Source of the DNA: an uncultured Flavobacteriales bacterium
GTDB taxonomy: Bacteria; Bacteroidota; Bacteroidia; Flavobacteriales_D; Crocinitomicaceae
Assembly: GCA_913046365.1 (NCBI GenBank)
Contig: CAJWRM010000005.1
Coordinates: forward strand, 1 to 64,000
Length of the DNA: 64,000 nt
Direction of reading: 5' to 3'
Of this stretch, positions 27,549 to 37,445 are shown piece by piece. Made by a program: the position numbers and the translations under genes. Under the pieces are notes generated by a model, which saw nothing but the letters and a program-made list of their open reading frames with translations, did not search any database and was not told the origin of the DNA. Position 1 is the stretch's first letter; each line of letters begins with the position of its first letter.

Positions 27549-30500
27549 CTAGCGAATAATATACATCTTTCCTAAGCCATTGTGAAAATATTGGTTGGCG
27601 TCTGTATCTAAGATGCTGATGTCTTTTCCATCTATTTTAGCTTTGACACGATAAAGGTAAACTCCATTTGCTAATAAATCTCCAAATTGATCTCTTCCAT
27701 CCCACGCAAATTCAGTTATATTTCGTCCAATCTGAATAGGACCTATTTCACCTTCAGATATTTCTCTTACAACGCGACCGCTAATGGTCATTATCTGAAT
27801 TAAAAGGTCATCCGGAACGCGGTCACCTGTGAGCGTAAAAACAAACCTCGTTTGGGTCGAAAATGGATTTGGATAATTCATGAGCTGCGAAATCCGTGAT
27901 TCATGCACAACGTCAAAATCAATTTGATACTCAAAATCACCGGATTCATTGCCAGACTTATCTGAACCCTGAACAAGAAGTGTATATATCCCTGACTTAT
28001 CAAAATAAGCAGGATAGCTAATTTTAAACTTGTTTTGATTACCATCACCAGGAACCCAGTTCATCACAATGTTTCCTGCCGCATCTACGAATGGAATTCG
28101 TAAAGTAACACCATCAGGATCGGTAATAAATATGCCAAATAAAGAGGTATCTGCGTCAGAATCCAAAAGCAAATATGGGTTCTCATCATTTAACGAAATA
28201 TTTATCTCAGAAGTTGGCGCTACGATATCTTTATTCAAAATATGAATCCCATTGAAGGTAACATCTAAAATTGGATTAATATCCTCCGAAACCACTGTAA
28301 AAGGATATTGAAGCACATTGTTGAGATGAGACTGTTCCGGCTGATCTGTGAGCGTTAAGTTTAAGTCCACATATGGGTTCACCTCCATGCAGAAGAAATT
28401 TGAGCCTACTAAATTTGTAGTCTCAAAAGTAATCGTATCGGACAAGAGAGCTCCAATTCTCAAGGAGTCAGTTCTCTCATAAGGGATGAAATGTTTTTCC
28501 TGATTTTCATCTAAAATAAAATATGAAACCAATAAAGAATCCATAGAGACATCGCTAATATTTGCAACGTCTATGGAAAATGAACCCTGCTGTCCTTCCT
28601 GTAAGGTGTCTGAAGGTGCCCAAAGAAAATTACCATTTCCGACTATGGCTGCTTCTGGAATTGGATCATATAAAACATGCCAAAAATCCATTTGCGCAGG
28701 TGTTTGGTTGATAGGGTCTTTATATTTACTGAGCAGCTTTATTTTTGGATTCAATCCCACATCGATTATACTCTGCAGATTAATTATAGAATCATGTTGC
28801 GTAAATAATGTATCAATTGAACTTTGGTAATTTCCCAATTCATCTAAGAGCTGTATTTCTAAATAAGTTGTATCTGCCGTATTGGACTCCAATGGGTTTT
28901 GTTTCCAATGAATAGATTCCCATTCTTTTACAGGACCAATTACAGGTGAAGACTCAAATCCAAGAACCTCTGCACCGGAAATTAATGTATCCAAATAAAT
29001 ATCCTCATTGTTCTGAGAAAAAATTTCCACAACAAAATTAGGATCTCCTTTTCGAGTCAAAAAGATAAATGGACGATTTGGCCTTCCGGGAACAATACTA
29101 TCAGAACCCATATCCGAAAAAGTATTATACAAATCCGGACTCAATGCGTTCCATAGATCATAGCGTGTTGTCATCGGAGTATAAATCAGCACATAATTAC
29201 CAATTGGAATTTCATTTTCAATAAAATTTTTAAATGCATTTAGCTCAGTAGCATTGGTCTGATTAAATGTGAAATATTTCATTACACGGTTCTCACATGC
29301 TCCATTATCATTATTGTTGCCAAAATCATTTCCTGGATTCGAAACTGAACCATTTGCATTAACATAGCGTGTGCCCCACGCTTCAAGAGTTGCTTTATCG
29401 ACTACAGCGACGTGAAATTTCGGAGTGGTAGTGCAAATATTATAATCTTGTTGAATGCTATTTAAATACCAAGCATTGTCATAATGCCCCGGTGATTGAG
29501 AAGTGGATTTACAAAGGCAAGAAATATCTGCTTCAATAGGTGTAAATTCTCTATATTGGTTCGCGGGATTTAGTTCAACACCATTGAATGAATTAGACAC
29601 AAATTGTCCATATACATCTTGACCCCAACCTCTTTTGTTTGTAATGTACTGAAATGACCTTTGCTTCCAGATAAGCTCAGTATCTTCGAGAGCCACACGC
29701 CAAAAATATACTATGCTGTCCTGCAGCTGCAATGGAGCAGGGATTCCACTTGATTTATAAATCCAATCTGAGGGATTTACGGTAAGTAAACCTCCTTCCA
29801 CACTCAAATTGTGCGTTCTAGCAAATTGACTATTAAAACTTGGTGTTGTATCCAATTCAAAACGATAGGTATTAAAGTCTGCGAGTGCATCAATAGTCGA
29901 AGCCTTTATACTAATTGAATCTATTGGAACCACAGCGAAATTTTCAGGCCATACTGGCTCCACTCCATCTACATTTATGAGAAAATTTTTAACGACCTGG
30001 TTGTTTATCAATTCATCATACTGCTCATCAATAAAGTCAGGGCGATCAACCTTTACAGTGAACTTATTAATCCCAATTCCTTGGCTCGGTTGAAATGGCA
30101 ACTTAAATTTCATGACATTTTCATAGTTCAATCCGGGAATATTAAAAACATAGTTCGAATCAATATTTGAATTAGGGAAATTTCGATTAATGGTAAGATC
30201 AAACGTATCTATGATTGCCCTTCCAAGATTACGAATTTTAACATTGACCTCAATTGAATCCGTTGCCAAGGAAATGTCCTCAGGGCCAAAAGAAACACGA
30301 GAATCCGTAAGTTCAATTTCCGGAAGTTCGTGCCAGTTCAAGCGAATCATAGGATCACCATGAAGTGTCATTTGCATGAAAGTTGTCTCATAGATCAAAT
30401 TTGAGCTTTCATCTAGAACCGAATCAATTGTTGCCTTTATATGTTCACCAATTGTTCCTCCATAATTATGGCGAGAAAACTGATTATAAAACTGATTTGA

Positions 30501-32711
30501 ATAGGATTGCAATGCGCCCGTAAAGCCATAATTAAGTGTGCCTAAATAAGCAATAACACCCGCATTTGGTGTCAAAACAAAACTTTCAGAATTAGATGTC
30601 GAATTGTGAAAAATATTCCCATTATAACAGGAATTCGCAAGTAGTAGTGGATACCTACCCTCATTGTCCCAATTAGATGGATCATCCAAGTTAATATCAA
30701 AACCACTCTCTGTTGTAGAAAAGTGACCGAAAAAATTCATCAGAGAAACTCCTTCGCTTATACGATCGGTAATGCTTTGTAATTCGGTTGGACTTATTGG
30801 ATTATCGTTTTCTTTTGCCACAAGCTGAACATTACCTCCAAAGTAATAATCTTCAGCTTTGGTTGCCATTGCATTAAGATAACTCTGAAAAGCCTGCTGC
30901 TCTTGAAAATCTTCCCCGCCCGAAAAGTGTAAGATATGCTTCTGCCAATCTTTGGTGCTCGAATTGTAAATATCATCCTGATTTTGTTGTGCATCAAAGG
31001 CAATTATTTTGGATAAGTATGTTCCAAGTTCAACTTGTGTTTTTACAGAAATCCTACCTGTTGGTATGAGCGGTGTCCATTTATCCGTTCCGGGAAGATT
31101 CGAAGTAATACAGGCATCACAAGAAGGCTGCCCAAAAGAGGGGACTAGTGAGTTTTGATAGGCCAAATTATTCGTTCTCGAGCCAGGACCTATACTTGTT
31201 AGAGAAGTTATATTCGCCTCCCTAATACCTTTTCCTAAAAGAAATAAGCCAACGGGCTTATCAACTGACAATTCATATATATGATGAGCAAACCTCCGAA
31301 TTCCATTAATATGCTTAGGAATACCTCCTCCATATTGCTGATATAGCTCTGAAACCTCAGCGCTAAGCACATTATACGAACCACCATTTACAGATGAGCG
31401 ATGCGCTTTATATTCGTTAACAACAGGACCAAGCTGATTATTATAGACAAAAAGCAAAACACTTTCTAAATTAGGACTAGAAGCATAATCAGTAAAAAAT
31501 CCAGTTTGGTTGACAGGTTTTAAGGAGGCAACTTCATTGATACTATTATTGCTAGCAATAAAAACTTTTTGTCTGTCAGTTAATGTAGCATTTGGGACCA
31601 AACTTTGATAAACCCCGTTACTTTCCACGAGCGTTAATTTATATGGTTCTGCCCCTATAACGAAGGCTACTGGGTTATTAAATTGACCACCAATAATTTC
31701 AATTTTAGACTTTACGTCAGATGAGTTAACCACCTCAAAATCAACCGTTGATTCGGAAGAGAATGTCAAATTCCTTGGATAACGAAAGGACCAGTAATTG
31801 ATGGATTGGTAATCGGTGGCCACATTTAAATCACCGACAATATTCACCTTATAGTTGGCATTTCCATTGGTTGGAATAATATCCACGGGAAAAGACCCAT
31901 TAACAAAAACACTTTTATAGCCAGTAAATACCGAATCAACCAAGGTGTAATTGCTACTACCTATTGTATGTCGAGTGTGGTGATTACCACCACCCGGAGT
32001 TGATTGTACTGCATTGGAACGACCTACAATAACAGACTCATAATCAATCAAAGGAGCATTTGGGCCTTGATATATTCCTATAAAATTTAGTGAATTAACG
32101 TTCCATGTGTATCCTGAGCTTCCATTTTGTGGCGCACTTCCCCAACCTTCTCCCGGCATATAAAAAGAGCTTGAAGCATCCGCTGATTTTTCCCCCTCAT
32201 TATAGCTACCATAATAATAATTAAATCTCTCTTCCACGACAAAATCATCAGCAGTATAATTTTCGAAATCAACACCTGTCTCTTCAGTGAAACGGGAATT
32301 ACTTGAGGATGAATTCCAGGTGAAAAAATAATGCAGCGTATCATTGTAAAGACTGTATTTTGGATTTCCAATCCAATCCGCATTGTCATACAAAGAAGAA
32401 TCCAACCAACCATCATTACCCTCTGCATAGAAAAGAATAAAATCACCGGTATCCATGGTTTCATCACCCCCATCTTCAATAAAAAGAGGTATTTCGCTCT
32501 CCTTCCCAAATATTTGAAAGTTTGAAGAACTCAACGAAGATGTAGGAACACCAGCATTTAATAAGGTATTATAATCAATTTTGTGAATTCCTGACTCCAC
32601 CACAGGAAATGAAAAATATTTTTGATTATAAGAGATCCATTCATTTCCGTAGATCTGTGCTTCAGCAAAGCTGCTGAAAAAAGAAACTACCAAAAAGAAT
32701 CCAATTCTCAT
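27549..32711 (-). CDS. Giant C25 cysteine peptidase, PorU2-like T9SS sortase candidate
   Basis: 1720 residues. Signal peptide ~1-18 ('FFLVVSFFSSFAEA'). A gingipain-type C25 peptidase domain spans roughly 400-800, with the catalytic pair H663 ('MNFFGHFSTTESG') and C695 ('LLLANSCYNGNIF'). Beta-sandwich repeats follow. The final ~100 residues are a T9SS C-terminal sorting domain ('LMNYPNPFSTQTRF' near 1620, 'ANGVYLYRVKA'). It is longer than PorU (about 1100-1300 residues) and pairs with a PorV/PorQ-type gene, the arrangement of PorU2-class putative sortases. It may release or attach T9SS cargo at the surface; this is inference from family. Confidence 0.85.
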   Translation of the reverse strand: MRIGFFLVVSFFSSFAEAQIYGNEWISYNQKYFSFPVVESGIHKIDYNTLLNAGVPTSSLSSSNFQIFGKESEIPLFIEDGGDETMDTGDFILFYAEGNDGWLDSSLYDNADWIGNPKYSLYNDTLHYFFTWNSSSSNSRFTEETGVDFENYTADDFVVEERFNYYYGSYNEGEKSADASSSFYMPGEGWGSAPQNGSSGYTWNVNSLNFIGIYQGPNAPLIDYESVIVGRSNAVQSTPGGGNHHTRHTIGSSNYTLVDSVFTGYKSVFVNGSFPVDIIPTNGNANYKVNIVGDLNVATDYQSINYWSFRYPRNLTFSSESTVDFEVVNSSDVKSKIEIIGGQFNNPVAFVIGAEPYKLTLVESNGVYQSLVPNATLTDRQKVFIASNNSINEVASLKPVNQTGFFTDYASSPNLESVLLFVYNNQLGPVVNEYKAHRSSVNGGSYNVLSAEVSELYQQYGGGIPKHINGIRRFAHHIYELSVDKPVGLFLLGKGIREANITSLTSIGPGSRTNNLAYQNSLVPSFGQPSCDACITSNLPGTDKWTPLIPTGRISVKTQVELGTYLSKIIAFDAQQNQDDIYNSSTKDWQKHILHFSGGEDFQEQQAFQSYLNAMATKAEDYYFGGNVQLVAKENDNPISPTELQSITDRISEGVSLMNFFGHFSTTESGFDINLDDPSNWDNEGRYPLLLANSCYNGNIFHNSTSNSESFVLTPNAGVIAYLGTLNYGFTGALQSYSNQFYNQFSRHNYGGTIGEHIKATIDSVLDESSNLIYETTFMQMTLHGDPMIRLNWHELPEIELTDSRVSFGPEDISLATDSIEVNVKIRNLGRAIIDTFDLTINRNFPNSNIDSNYVFNIPGLNYENVMKFKLPFQPSQGIGINKFTVKVDRPDFIDEQYDELINNQVVKNFLINVDGVEPVWPENFAVVPIDSISIKASTIDALADFNTYRFELDTTPSFNSQFARTHNLSVEGGLLTVNPSDWIYKSSGIPAPLQLQDSIVYFWRVALEDTELIWKQRSFQYITNKRGWGQDVYGQFVSNSFNGVELNPANQYREFTPIEADISCLCKSTSQSPGHYDNAWYLNSIQQDYNICTTTPKFHVAVVDKATLEAWGTRYVNANGSVSNPGNDFGNNNDNGACENRVMKYFTFNQTNATELNAFKNFIENEIPIGNYVLIYTPMTTRYDLWNALSPDLYNTFSDMGSDSIVPGRPNRPFIFLTRKGDPNFVVEIFSQNNEDIYLDTLISGAEVLGFESSPVIGPVKEWESIHWKQNPLESNTADTTYLEIQLLDELGNYQSSIDTLFTQHDSIINLQSIIDVGLNPKIKLLSKYKDPINQTPAQMDFWHVLYDPIPEAAIVGNGNFLWAPSDTLQEGQQGSFSIDVANISDVSMDSLLVSYFILDENQEKHFIPYERTDSLRIGALLSDTITFETTNLVGSNFFCMEVNPYVDLNLTLTDQPEQSHLNNVLQYPFTVVSEDINPILDVTFNGIHILNKDIVAPTSEINISLNDENPYLLLDSDADTSLFGIFITDPDGVTLRIPFVDAAGNIVMNWVPGDGNQNKFKISYPAYFDKSGIYTLLVQGSDKSGNESGDFEYQIDFDVVHESRISQLMNYPNPFSTQTRFVFTLTGDRVPDDLLIQIMTISGRVVREISEGEIGPIQIGRNITEFAWDGRDQFGDLLANGVYLYRVKAKIDGKDISILDTDANQYFHNGLGKMYIIR

Positions 32712-33805
32712 TTTTTGGCATTTTTAGGTTTATCTAAACGGAGCTTAATTGAAAAGATGTGTGTGTAATAATTCGCATCACTTGCCCCTAGACGCGTGAA
32801 GGCATAATCCAGAGAAAAGCCTTTAAAACCAACACCTAATCCTATATTTGGTTGCATACCCCAATACTGACTATCATCTAAATTTGAAAATTGCTGAATA
32901 CTAGAAATTCCACCACGGACCTGAACAAGCTCTTTAAATCCTATCTTAAGGCCGAAATGAGGATCTAAAGAAAATGGATTGAGCTTAACGAGTGTATTTC
33001 TATTCCCATCGGTCGTCACATCAATATCTATTTCACCACCTGCATACATACCCTTTGATCCAAGATTATATCTTGTGCTTGCTGCTAAAATCAACCTAGG
33101 CAGAGTCAATTCTATACCATTTTCAGGGATTTCATTTCCCGTTTGAAGAAAAATATTTTGTGTTTGTTCATCCAAAGTAAAAACCCAAGCATTAAAGGTT
33201 GAGGTTACATCCCTAGCCATTAAACCAAAGGTGAAATGTTCATTCCGTTTATATTTCAGTCCTGCATCAAGTCCAAAACCCCAAGAGGAAGCAAAGTCAC
33301 CGACCTTTCGATAAATCACTTTTGCACTACCACCTAAACTCAAGCCCGGGACTTTCAGTTTCCTAGCATAGCTACCAAAAAAGGCATAATCGCCAGCTGA
33401 AAATGAGCTGACATTATCATAATTAATCGCACCATTGTTGTCTATAAGTTGTGTGGTATTTGGAATATCATCCACTCCAAAACGAATAAAACCAATCCCT
33501 AAAGCGCTTTTTTCATCTATGGCATGCGCTACGGCTAAATAATCATACTTTGCTATTCCAGCAAAATATTCAGAGTGCATGAATGAAACTTCAGCCCAAT
33601 TACTAACGCCAACCAAACCTGCTGGATTCCAATAAAGGGCGTTTGCATCGTCAACATCAGCCACAACACTATTACCCATACCATAAGCCTCTGCTCCTAC
33701 TCCTAGGTTCAAAAACTCATTTGAATATTTGGGTGCAATATTTTGACCGTACGTACTTGAAATCAAAAAGAAAACAAGCAATATAGATACTACTTTCAAG
33801 GGCAT
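32708..33805 (-). CDS. PorV/PorQ family outer-membrane protein
   Basis: 365 residues with a signal peptide ('SILLVFFLISSTYGQ'). The mature start 'FLNLGVGAEAYGMGNSVVA' followed by 'DANALYWNPAGLVGV' is the hallmark of the PorV/PorQ (UPF0164-like, FadL-related barrel) family. In T9SS, PorV shuttles CTD-bearing cargo from the translocon to the PorU sortase. It overlaps the C25 peptidase gene by 4 bases upstream, so the two proteins are almost certainly made together as a shuttle-peptidase pair. Whether it is the main PorV or a paralogue cannot be told from the window. Confidence 0.85.
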   Translation of the reverse strand: MPLKVVSILLVFFLISSTYGQNIAPKYSNEFLNLGVGAEAYGMGNSVVADVDDANALYWNPAGLVGVSNWAEVSFMHSEYFAGIAKYDYLAVAHAIDEKSALGIGFIRFGVDDIPNTTQLIDNNGAINYDNVSSFSAGDYAFFGSYARKLKVPGLSLGGSAKVIYRKVGDFASSWGFGLDAGLKYKRNEHFTFGLMARDVTSTFNAWVFTLDEQTQNIFLQTGNEIPENGIELTLPRLILAASTRYNLGSKGMYAGGEIDIDVTTDGNRNTLVKLNPFSLDPHFGLKIGFKELVQVRGGISSIQQFSNLDDSQYWGMQPNIGLGVGFKGFSLDYAFTRLGASDANYYTHIFSIKLRLDKPKNAKK

Positions 33806-33927
33806 AGAACTAATTTAATATTAATAACAACAGAATTCGTTAAAAATTGTGTTCTTTGTAATTGAAGATTTATAGTATCAAAGATATAGAACAAGTATTG
33901 ATTTAATATCATTTTAGTTGAAAGACC

Positions 33928-34764
33928 ATGTTTAATATTGCAAATTTACTTACCAGCATGAATATCATATGCGGGATGCTGTCTATACTATTTTGTTTTA
34001 GTGGCAAGTTGGACTTTGCCGTTTATGCAATTTTTTCAGGGGCAATATTTGATTTTGCGGATGGATTCGCAGCTCGAAAGTTGAATCTAATGAGTGATTT
34101 AGGCAAACAATTAGACTCTTTATCAGATCTAGTTACCTTTGGGGTAGCGCCGGGTTGTCTAATGTTTTTTATGATTATTTTAGGTGTTGACGCTGGCGGG
34201 TTAATTGAAGCTTCTTCCAAAAGTCAAACCTTCTATGATTATTATGTCCTGCAGGAATTTTTTACATGGGTAAATGCTACATTTTATGACATCCCTAATA
34301 AATTTGATGCCAGTATAAAGTATCTTCCATTTATTGCATTTGTTATCCCGTTTTTTGCTTTGTTCAGGCTCGCTAAATTCAATATTGATACCCGTCAAAC
34401 CATAAATTTCATAGGTTTACCAACACCATTAACAGCTATTATTTTTTCTTTTTTTCCACTTTACTTTTCAATTAATATGGAAAGCTGGAGTAACGAAATT
34501 GAATTGATTCATCTTACCTTCGATTGCCACACACTTGCTATTATTATTTTTCTGTTCTCTTCTTGTATGCTTTTGCCTATCCCCCTGATGTCTTTGAAAA
34601 TTCAAAAAACGAATCCTAAGGAAAATCAACTGAAATTATTTTTTATTCTCATTTCGCTAATAAGTATTCCCTTTTTCAAGGTACTGTCTATCCCATTTAT
34701 TTTAACTTTGTACTTCATAGTTTCAATCTATCATTCATTCAAAATAACTAAAGATGAAATTTAA
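33928..34764 (+). CDS. pssA: CDP-diacylglycerol--serine O-phosphatidyltransferase
   Basis: 278 residues, integral membrane. The CDP-alcohol phosphotransferase motif is complete: D-x2-D-G-x2-A-R-x8-G-x3-D-x3-D in 'DFADGFAARKLNLMSDLG' continuing to 'KQLDSLSD'. Seven or eight hydrophobic helices are visible; the start 'MFNIANLLTSMNIICGMLSI' is typical of Bacteroidota PssA. It joins CDP-diacylglycerol to serine as the first step to phosphatidylethanolamine. The 3' end overlaps purS by 11 bases. Confidence 0.93.
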   Translation: MFNIANLLTSMNIICGMLSILFCFSGKLDFAVYAIFSGAIFDFADGFAARKLNLMSDLGKQLDSLSDLVTFGVAPGCLMFFMIILGVDAGGLIEASSKSQTFYDYYVLQEFFTWVNATFYDIPNKFDASIKYLPFIAFVIPFFALFRLAKFNIDTRQTINFIGLPTPLTAIIFSFFPLYFSINMESWSNEIELIHLTFDCHTLAIIIFLFSSCMLLPIPLMSLKIQKTNPKENQLKLFFILISLISIPFFKVLSIPFILTLYFIVSIYHSFKITKDEI

Positions 34765-35005
34765 AGCCGAAATTGATGTCATGCCACTCGACGCATTGCT
34801 TGATCCTCAGGGAAAAGCGGTAAGTAGTTCTATGGGAAATGTTGGACTCCCAGAGATAGATGGCGTTCGAATTGGAAGACACATCAGACTATTTGTTGAA
34901 GCAGATTCTCAAGAGATTGCTGAAGAAAAAGTAGAGGAAGCATGTAAAAAAATACTTGCAAATCAAATTATGGAGAGCTATACTTTTAGCTTGTCAAAAG
35001 CGTAA
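34754..35005 (+). CDS. purS: Phosphoribosylformylglycinamidine synthase, PurS subunit
   Basis: 83 residues. PurS proteins bridge PurL and PurQ in the three-subunit FGAM synthase of purine synthesis. The family pattern is clear: 'AEIDVMPLDALLDPQGKAV', 'LPEIDGVRIGRHIRLFVEAD' and 'VEEACKKILANQIMESYTF'. It implies that the organism uses small-type PurL with separate PurQ, which are not in this window. Unusually, purS is coupled to pssA (11-base overlap) rather than to purQ or purL. Confidence 0.93.
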   Translation: MKFKAEIDVMPLDALLDPQGKAVSSSMGNVGLPEIDGVRIGRHIRLFVEADSQEIAEEKVEEACKKILANQIMESYTFSLSKA

Positions 35006-35006
35006 A

Positions 35007-36452
35007 ATGTCCCGGAGGGATTTTTGTACATTTAACCCCAAAGAAAATACTTTTAATACCGAGAGGTATACCTGTCATTCCATTGAGGAAGCTAATCAAA
35101 TGATTTCTGGAGCTTCTGCGGCATATCACTTACTTGCAGATAAGACAAATCGAGAGATACATGATTTACTGCTTTTGATTAAGCAGAATTTGATTTCGAT
35201 AAAGGAGGATGTCGCTTCCATGTACTGCAAAGAAAGTGGCTTAACTAGAGAGCGTTTTGAATCAGAATTTGGGCGTACTATATTTCAGCTCGAACTGTTT
35301 TCAAAATATATTATCGAAGCAGAATATATTTACAATTTAAACCGGGAGCAGATAGTAAACAAAAAGCGTTTAGAAAAAAGAGTAATAGGAATAGGACCCG
35401 TGCTTATTCTAGGTGCTAGTAACTTCCCTTTGGCATATTCTACTATTGGCGGCGATAGCGTCGCTGCACTAGCGTCTAAAAATCCTATCATTGTTAAAGC
35501 ACATCCATTCCATGTCGGCACTAGCTATATCGTTGCTAATGCAATCCGAGAAGCTATAACTAAACTTGATTTTCCAAAAAACACTTTTTCTCATGTCATT
35601 GACGATGGACATGAACTAGCGGCGCACATTGCAAAACATCCTGATATTAAATCAATTGGATTCACCGGAAGTCAAAAAGGAGGAGAAGCATTTTTGAAAA
35701 TTGCCAACAGCCGTAGGTCCCCTATTCCTGTTTTTGCAGAAATGGGAAGCTCAAATCCAGTTGTTCTTTTAGCGTCCTCTTTGAAAGAAGAAACAGAAAT
35801 ACTTATTGAGAAAATAACAAATTCTGTCTGTAAAGATTCAGGCCAATTTTGTACCAAACCAGGTTTGTTTTTTATTCCAACTAATATTTCCAATGACTTT
35901 ATAGAACAACTGAAAGATTCGATATTTGCATTTGAGGAACAACCAATGCTGCATCCCAGTATCAAAGAAGAATTTGAAAAAAAGACGTCGTTTTTAAATG
36001 AAACTTTTGGTAGGAAAAGTTTTTTTCAAAGTAAGCAATCAAATACCTATTCACATTTCCCAAAAAAGTCAATGCTTTATACAACATGTGTGTCATTCTC
36101 GACATATCCTTTTTTACAAGAAGAAATATTTGGACCACATACTACTATATTGAGCTATTCAAACCATAAGGAATTAATACAAACCCTTAATGAACTAGAT
36201 GGTCAATTAACTTTCTCGATTTTTGGCGCTAAGGAAAAAGATGGAACGATTTTAGATAAATTGATTTCTGTGGCTACGAATAAAGCAGGAAGAATCATAT
36301 TTAATGATTTACCAACGGGTGTTGAGGTTGGTGCCTCGATGCAGCATGGCGGACCTTACCCTGCCAGTTCTGACAGCCGCTTTACTGCAGTTGGAACAGA
36401 TAGTATTGCGAGATTTCAAAGAAGCGTAACATTTCAAGATTTGCGCATTTGA
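35007..36452 (+). CDS. NADP-type aldehyde dehydrogenase (2,5-dioxovalerate dehydrogenase-like)
   Basis: 481 residues from the ATG at 35007, one base after the purS stop; a longer frame starting inside purS is rejected. ALDH superfamily motifs are present: 'LGASNFPLAYSTIGGDSVA' (with the catalytic-site Asn), 'VKAHPFHVGTS' (cofactor), 'GFTGSQKGGEAF', 'EMGSSNPVVLL' (general-base Glu) and 'CKDSGQFCTKPG' (nucleophile Cys). The pattern is that of alpha-ketoglutaric semialdehyde dehydrogenases acting on 2,5-dioxopentanoate from sugar-acid or hydroxyproline breakdown. No pathway partner adjoins it, so the substrate remains uncertain. Confidence 0.85.
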   Translation: MSRRDFCTFNPKENTFNTERYTCHSIEEANQMISGASAAYHLLADKTNREIHDLLLLIKQNLISIKEDVASMYCKESGLTRERFESEFGRTIFQLELFSKYIIEAEYIYNLNREQIVNKKRLEKRVIGIGPVLILGASNFPLAYSTIGGDSVAALASKNPIIVKAHPFHVGTSYIVANAIREAITKLDFPKNTFSHVIDDGHELAAHIAKHPDIKSIGFTGSQKGGEAFLKIANSRRSPIPVFAEMGSSNPVVLLASSLKEETEILIEKITNSVCKDSGQFCTKPGLFFIPTNISNDFIEQLKDSIFAFEEQPMLHPSIKEEFEKKTSFLNETFGRKSFFQSKQSNTYSHFPKKSMLYTTCVSFSTYPFLQEEIFGPHTTILSYSNHKELIQTLNELDGQLTFSIFGAKEKDGTILDKLISVATNKAGRIIFNDLPTGVEVGASMQHGGPYPASSDSRFTAVGTDSIARFQRSVTFQDLRI

Positions 36453-36484
36453 TAAAAAGATTACTTTTATAAAAAAATGACTTC

Positions 36485-37444
36485 ATGGAAGAAAATGAGA
36501 TTTCAAATGACTACAAAAACATCTATCTAGGAGCGATTATTTTATTGGTTCTAGGATTAGGTGTTATGACCTTTTTGTGGTCAACAAAACGCAATGAAGC
36601 TAAGGAATGTGCATACATAAACCTTAAATACCAAGATACTTTACAAGGCATGAATAAAATGCTAAAAGGATATATTGGCGATATGTCAACCGACTTGAAA
36701 TCTGATTTCAAAAAAATGTTAGGTACCTATGACCGTCTACTCGAGAAAGATGCCTCTAAGGCCGATAGTTTAAATGCACAAAAAATAAAAATTCAAGCTC
36801 AAATAGAAAAAATTGAAAAACTTCAACGAAGCAAAAATTTCTCCGCTGCGCAGATTTTAAAACTTAAAGAAGAAAACGAAAGCCTTAGGGGAATTATGCG
36901 AAGCTATGTTGTGCAAATAGATTCATTAAATACTTTAAATCTGGAGCTAGAATTGAACCTAACGGAAACAACGAACAACTTGAACCGAACAACAGAGGAA
37001 AGAGATCAGTTTAAACAAGAGGTTGCGGAAAAAATGGAGCAAGTTAAAAAAGGCTCCAAGCTGAATGCTTACAACTTTAATTCTGGGGCGCTTAAGTCAG
37101 CTTTAAAGGCAAAACCCACGACAAGAGCTCGCCAAGCAGCACAACTTCAAGCGACTTTTACAATATCAGAAAATCCTATCGCTAGTTCAGGGAAGAAGGT
37201 TGTGTATATGCAAATTCAAGGACCTTCGGGAAAAACGTTCCAAAGAATGTCAAGCTATCTAATGGAAACCGAAGGTGGATCAGTTGCCTACACTGAGAAG
37301 AAGGAAATTGACTACCAAAATAAAGCCATTGACATATCAATCTACTATGATATTCGCCAAGAAAGCCTATCGAAAGGAAATTATAAAGTAAATATATATT
37401 GTGATGAGAGCCTCATTGGTTCTGATAGTTTTACATTGAAGTAA
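36485..37444 (+). CDS. Single-pass membrane protein with a long coiled coil
   Basis: 319 residues. Charged cytoplasmic start, one transmembrane helix at ~14-33 ('YLGAIILLVLGLGVMTFLW'), coiled coil from ~60 to ~190 rich in K/E/Q/L heptads, then a globular beta-rich end (~200-319: 'ATFTISENPIASSGKKVVYM', 'NYKVNIYCDESLIGSDSF'). I recognise the architecture as a conserved Bacteroidota hypothetical that is sometimes labelled SMC- or ParA-like only because of the coiled coil. Likely an envelope protein in the periplasm. Function unknown. The next gene starts 1 base after its stop. Confidence 0.75.
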   Translation: MEENEISNDYKNIYLGAIILLVLGLGVMTFLWSTKRNEAKECAYINLKYQDTLQGMNKMLKGYIGDMSTDLKSDFKKMLGTYDRLLEKDASKADSLNAQKIKIQAQIEKIEKLQRSKNFSAAQILKLKEENESLRGIMRSYVVQIDSLNTLNLELELNLTETTNNLNRTTEERDQFKQEVAEKMEQVKKGSKLNAYNFNSGALKSALKAKPTTRARQAAQLQATFTISENPIASSGKKVVYMQIQGPSGKTFQRMSSYLMETEGGSVAYTEKKEIDYQNKAIDISIYYDIRQESLSKGNYKVNIYCDESLIGSDSFTLK

Positions 37445-37445
37445 T

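Noticed and set aside
32087-32509. 140-codon frame inside the C25 peptidase gene
   Set aside because: Lies in another frame of a well-supported gene and shows no domain.
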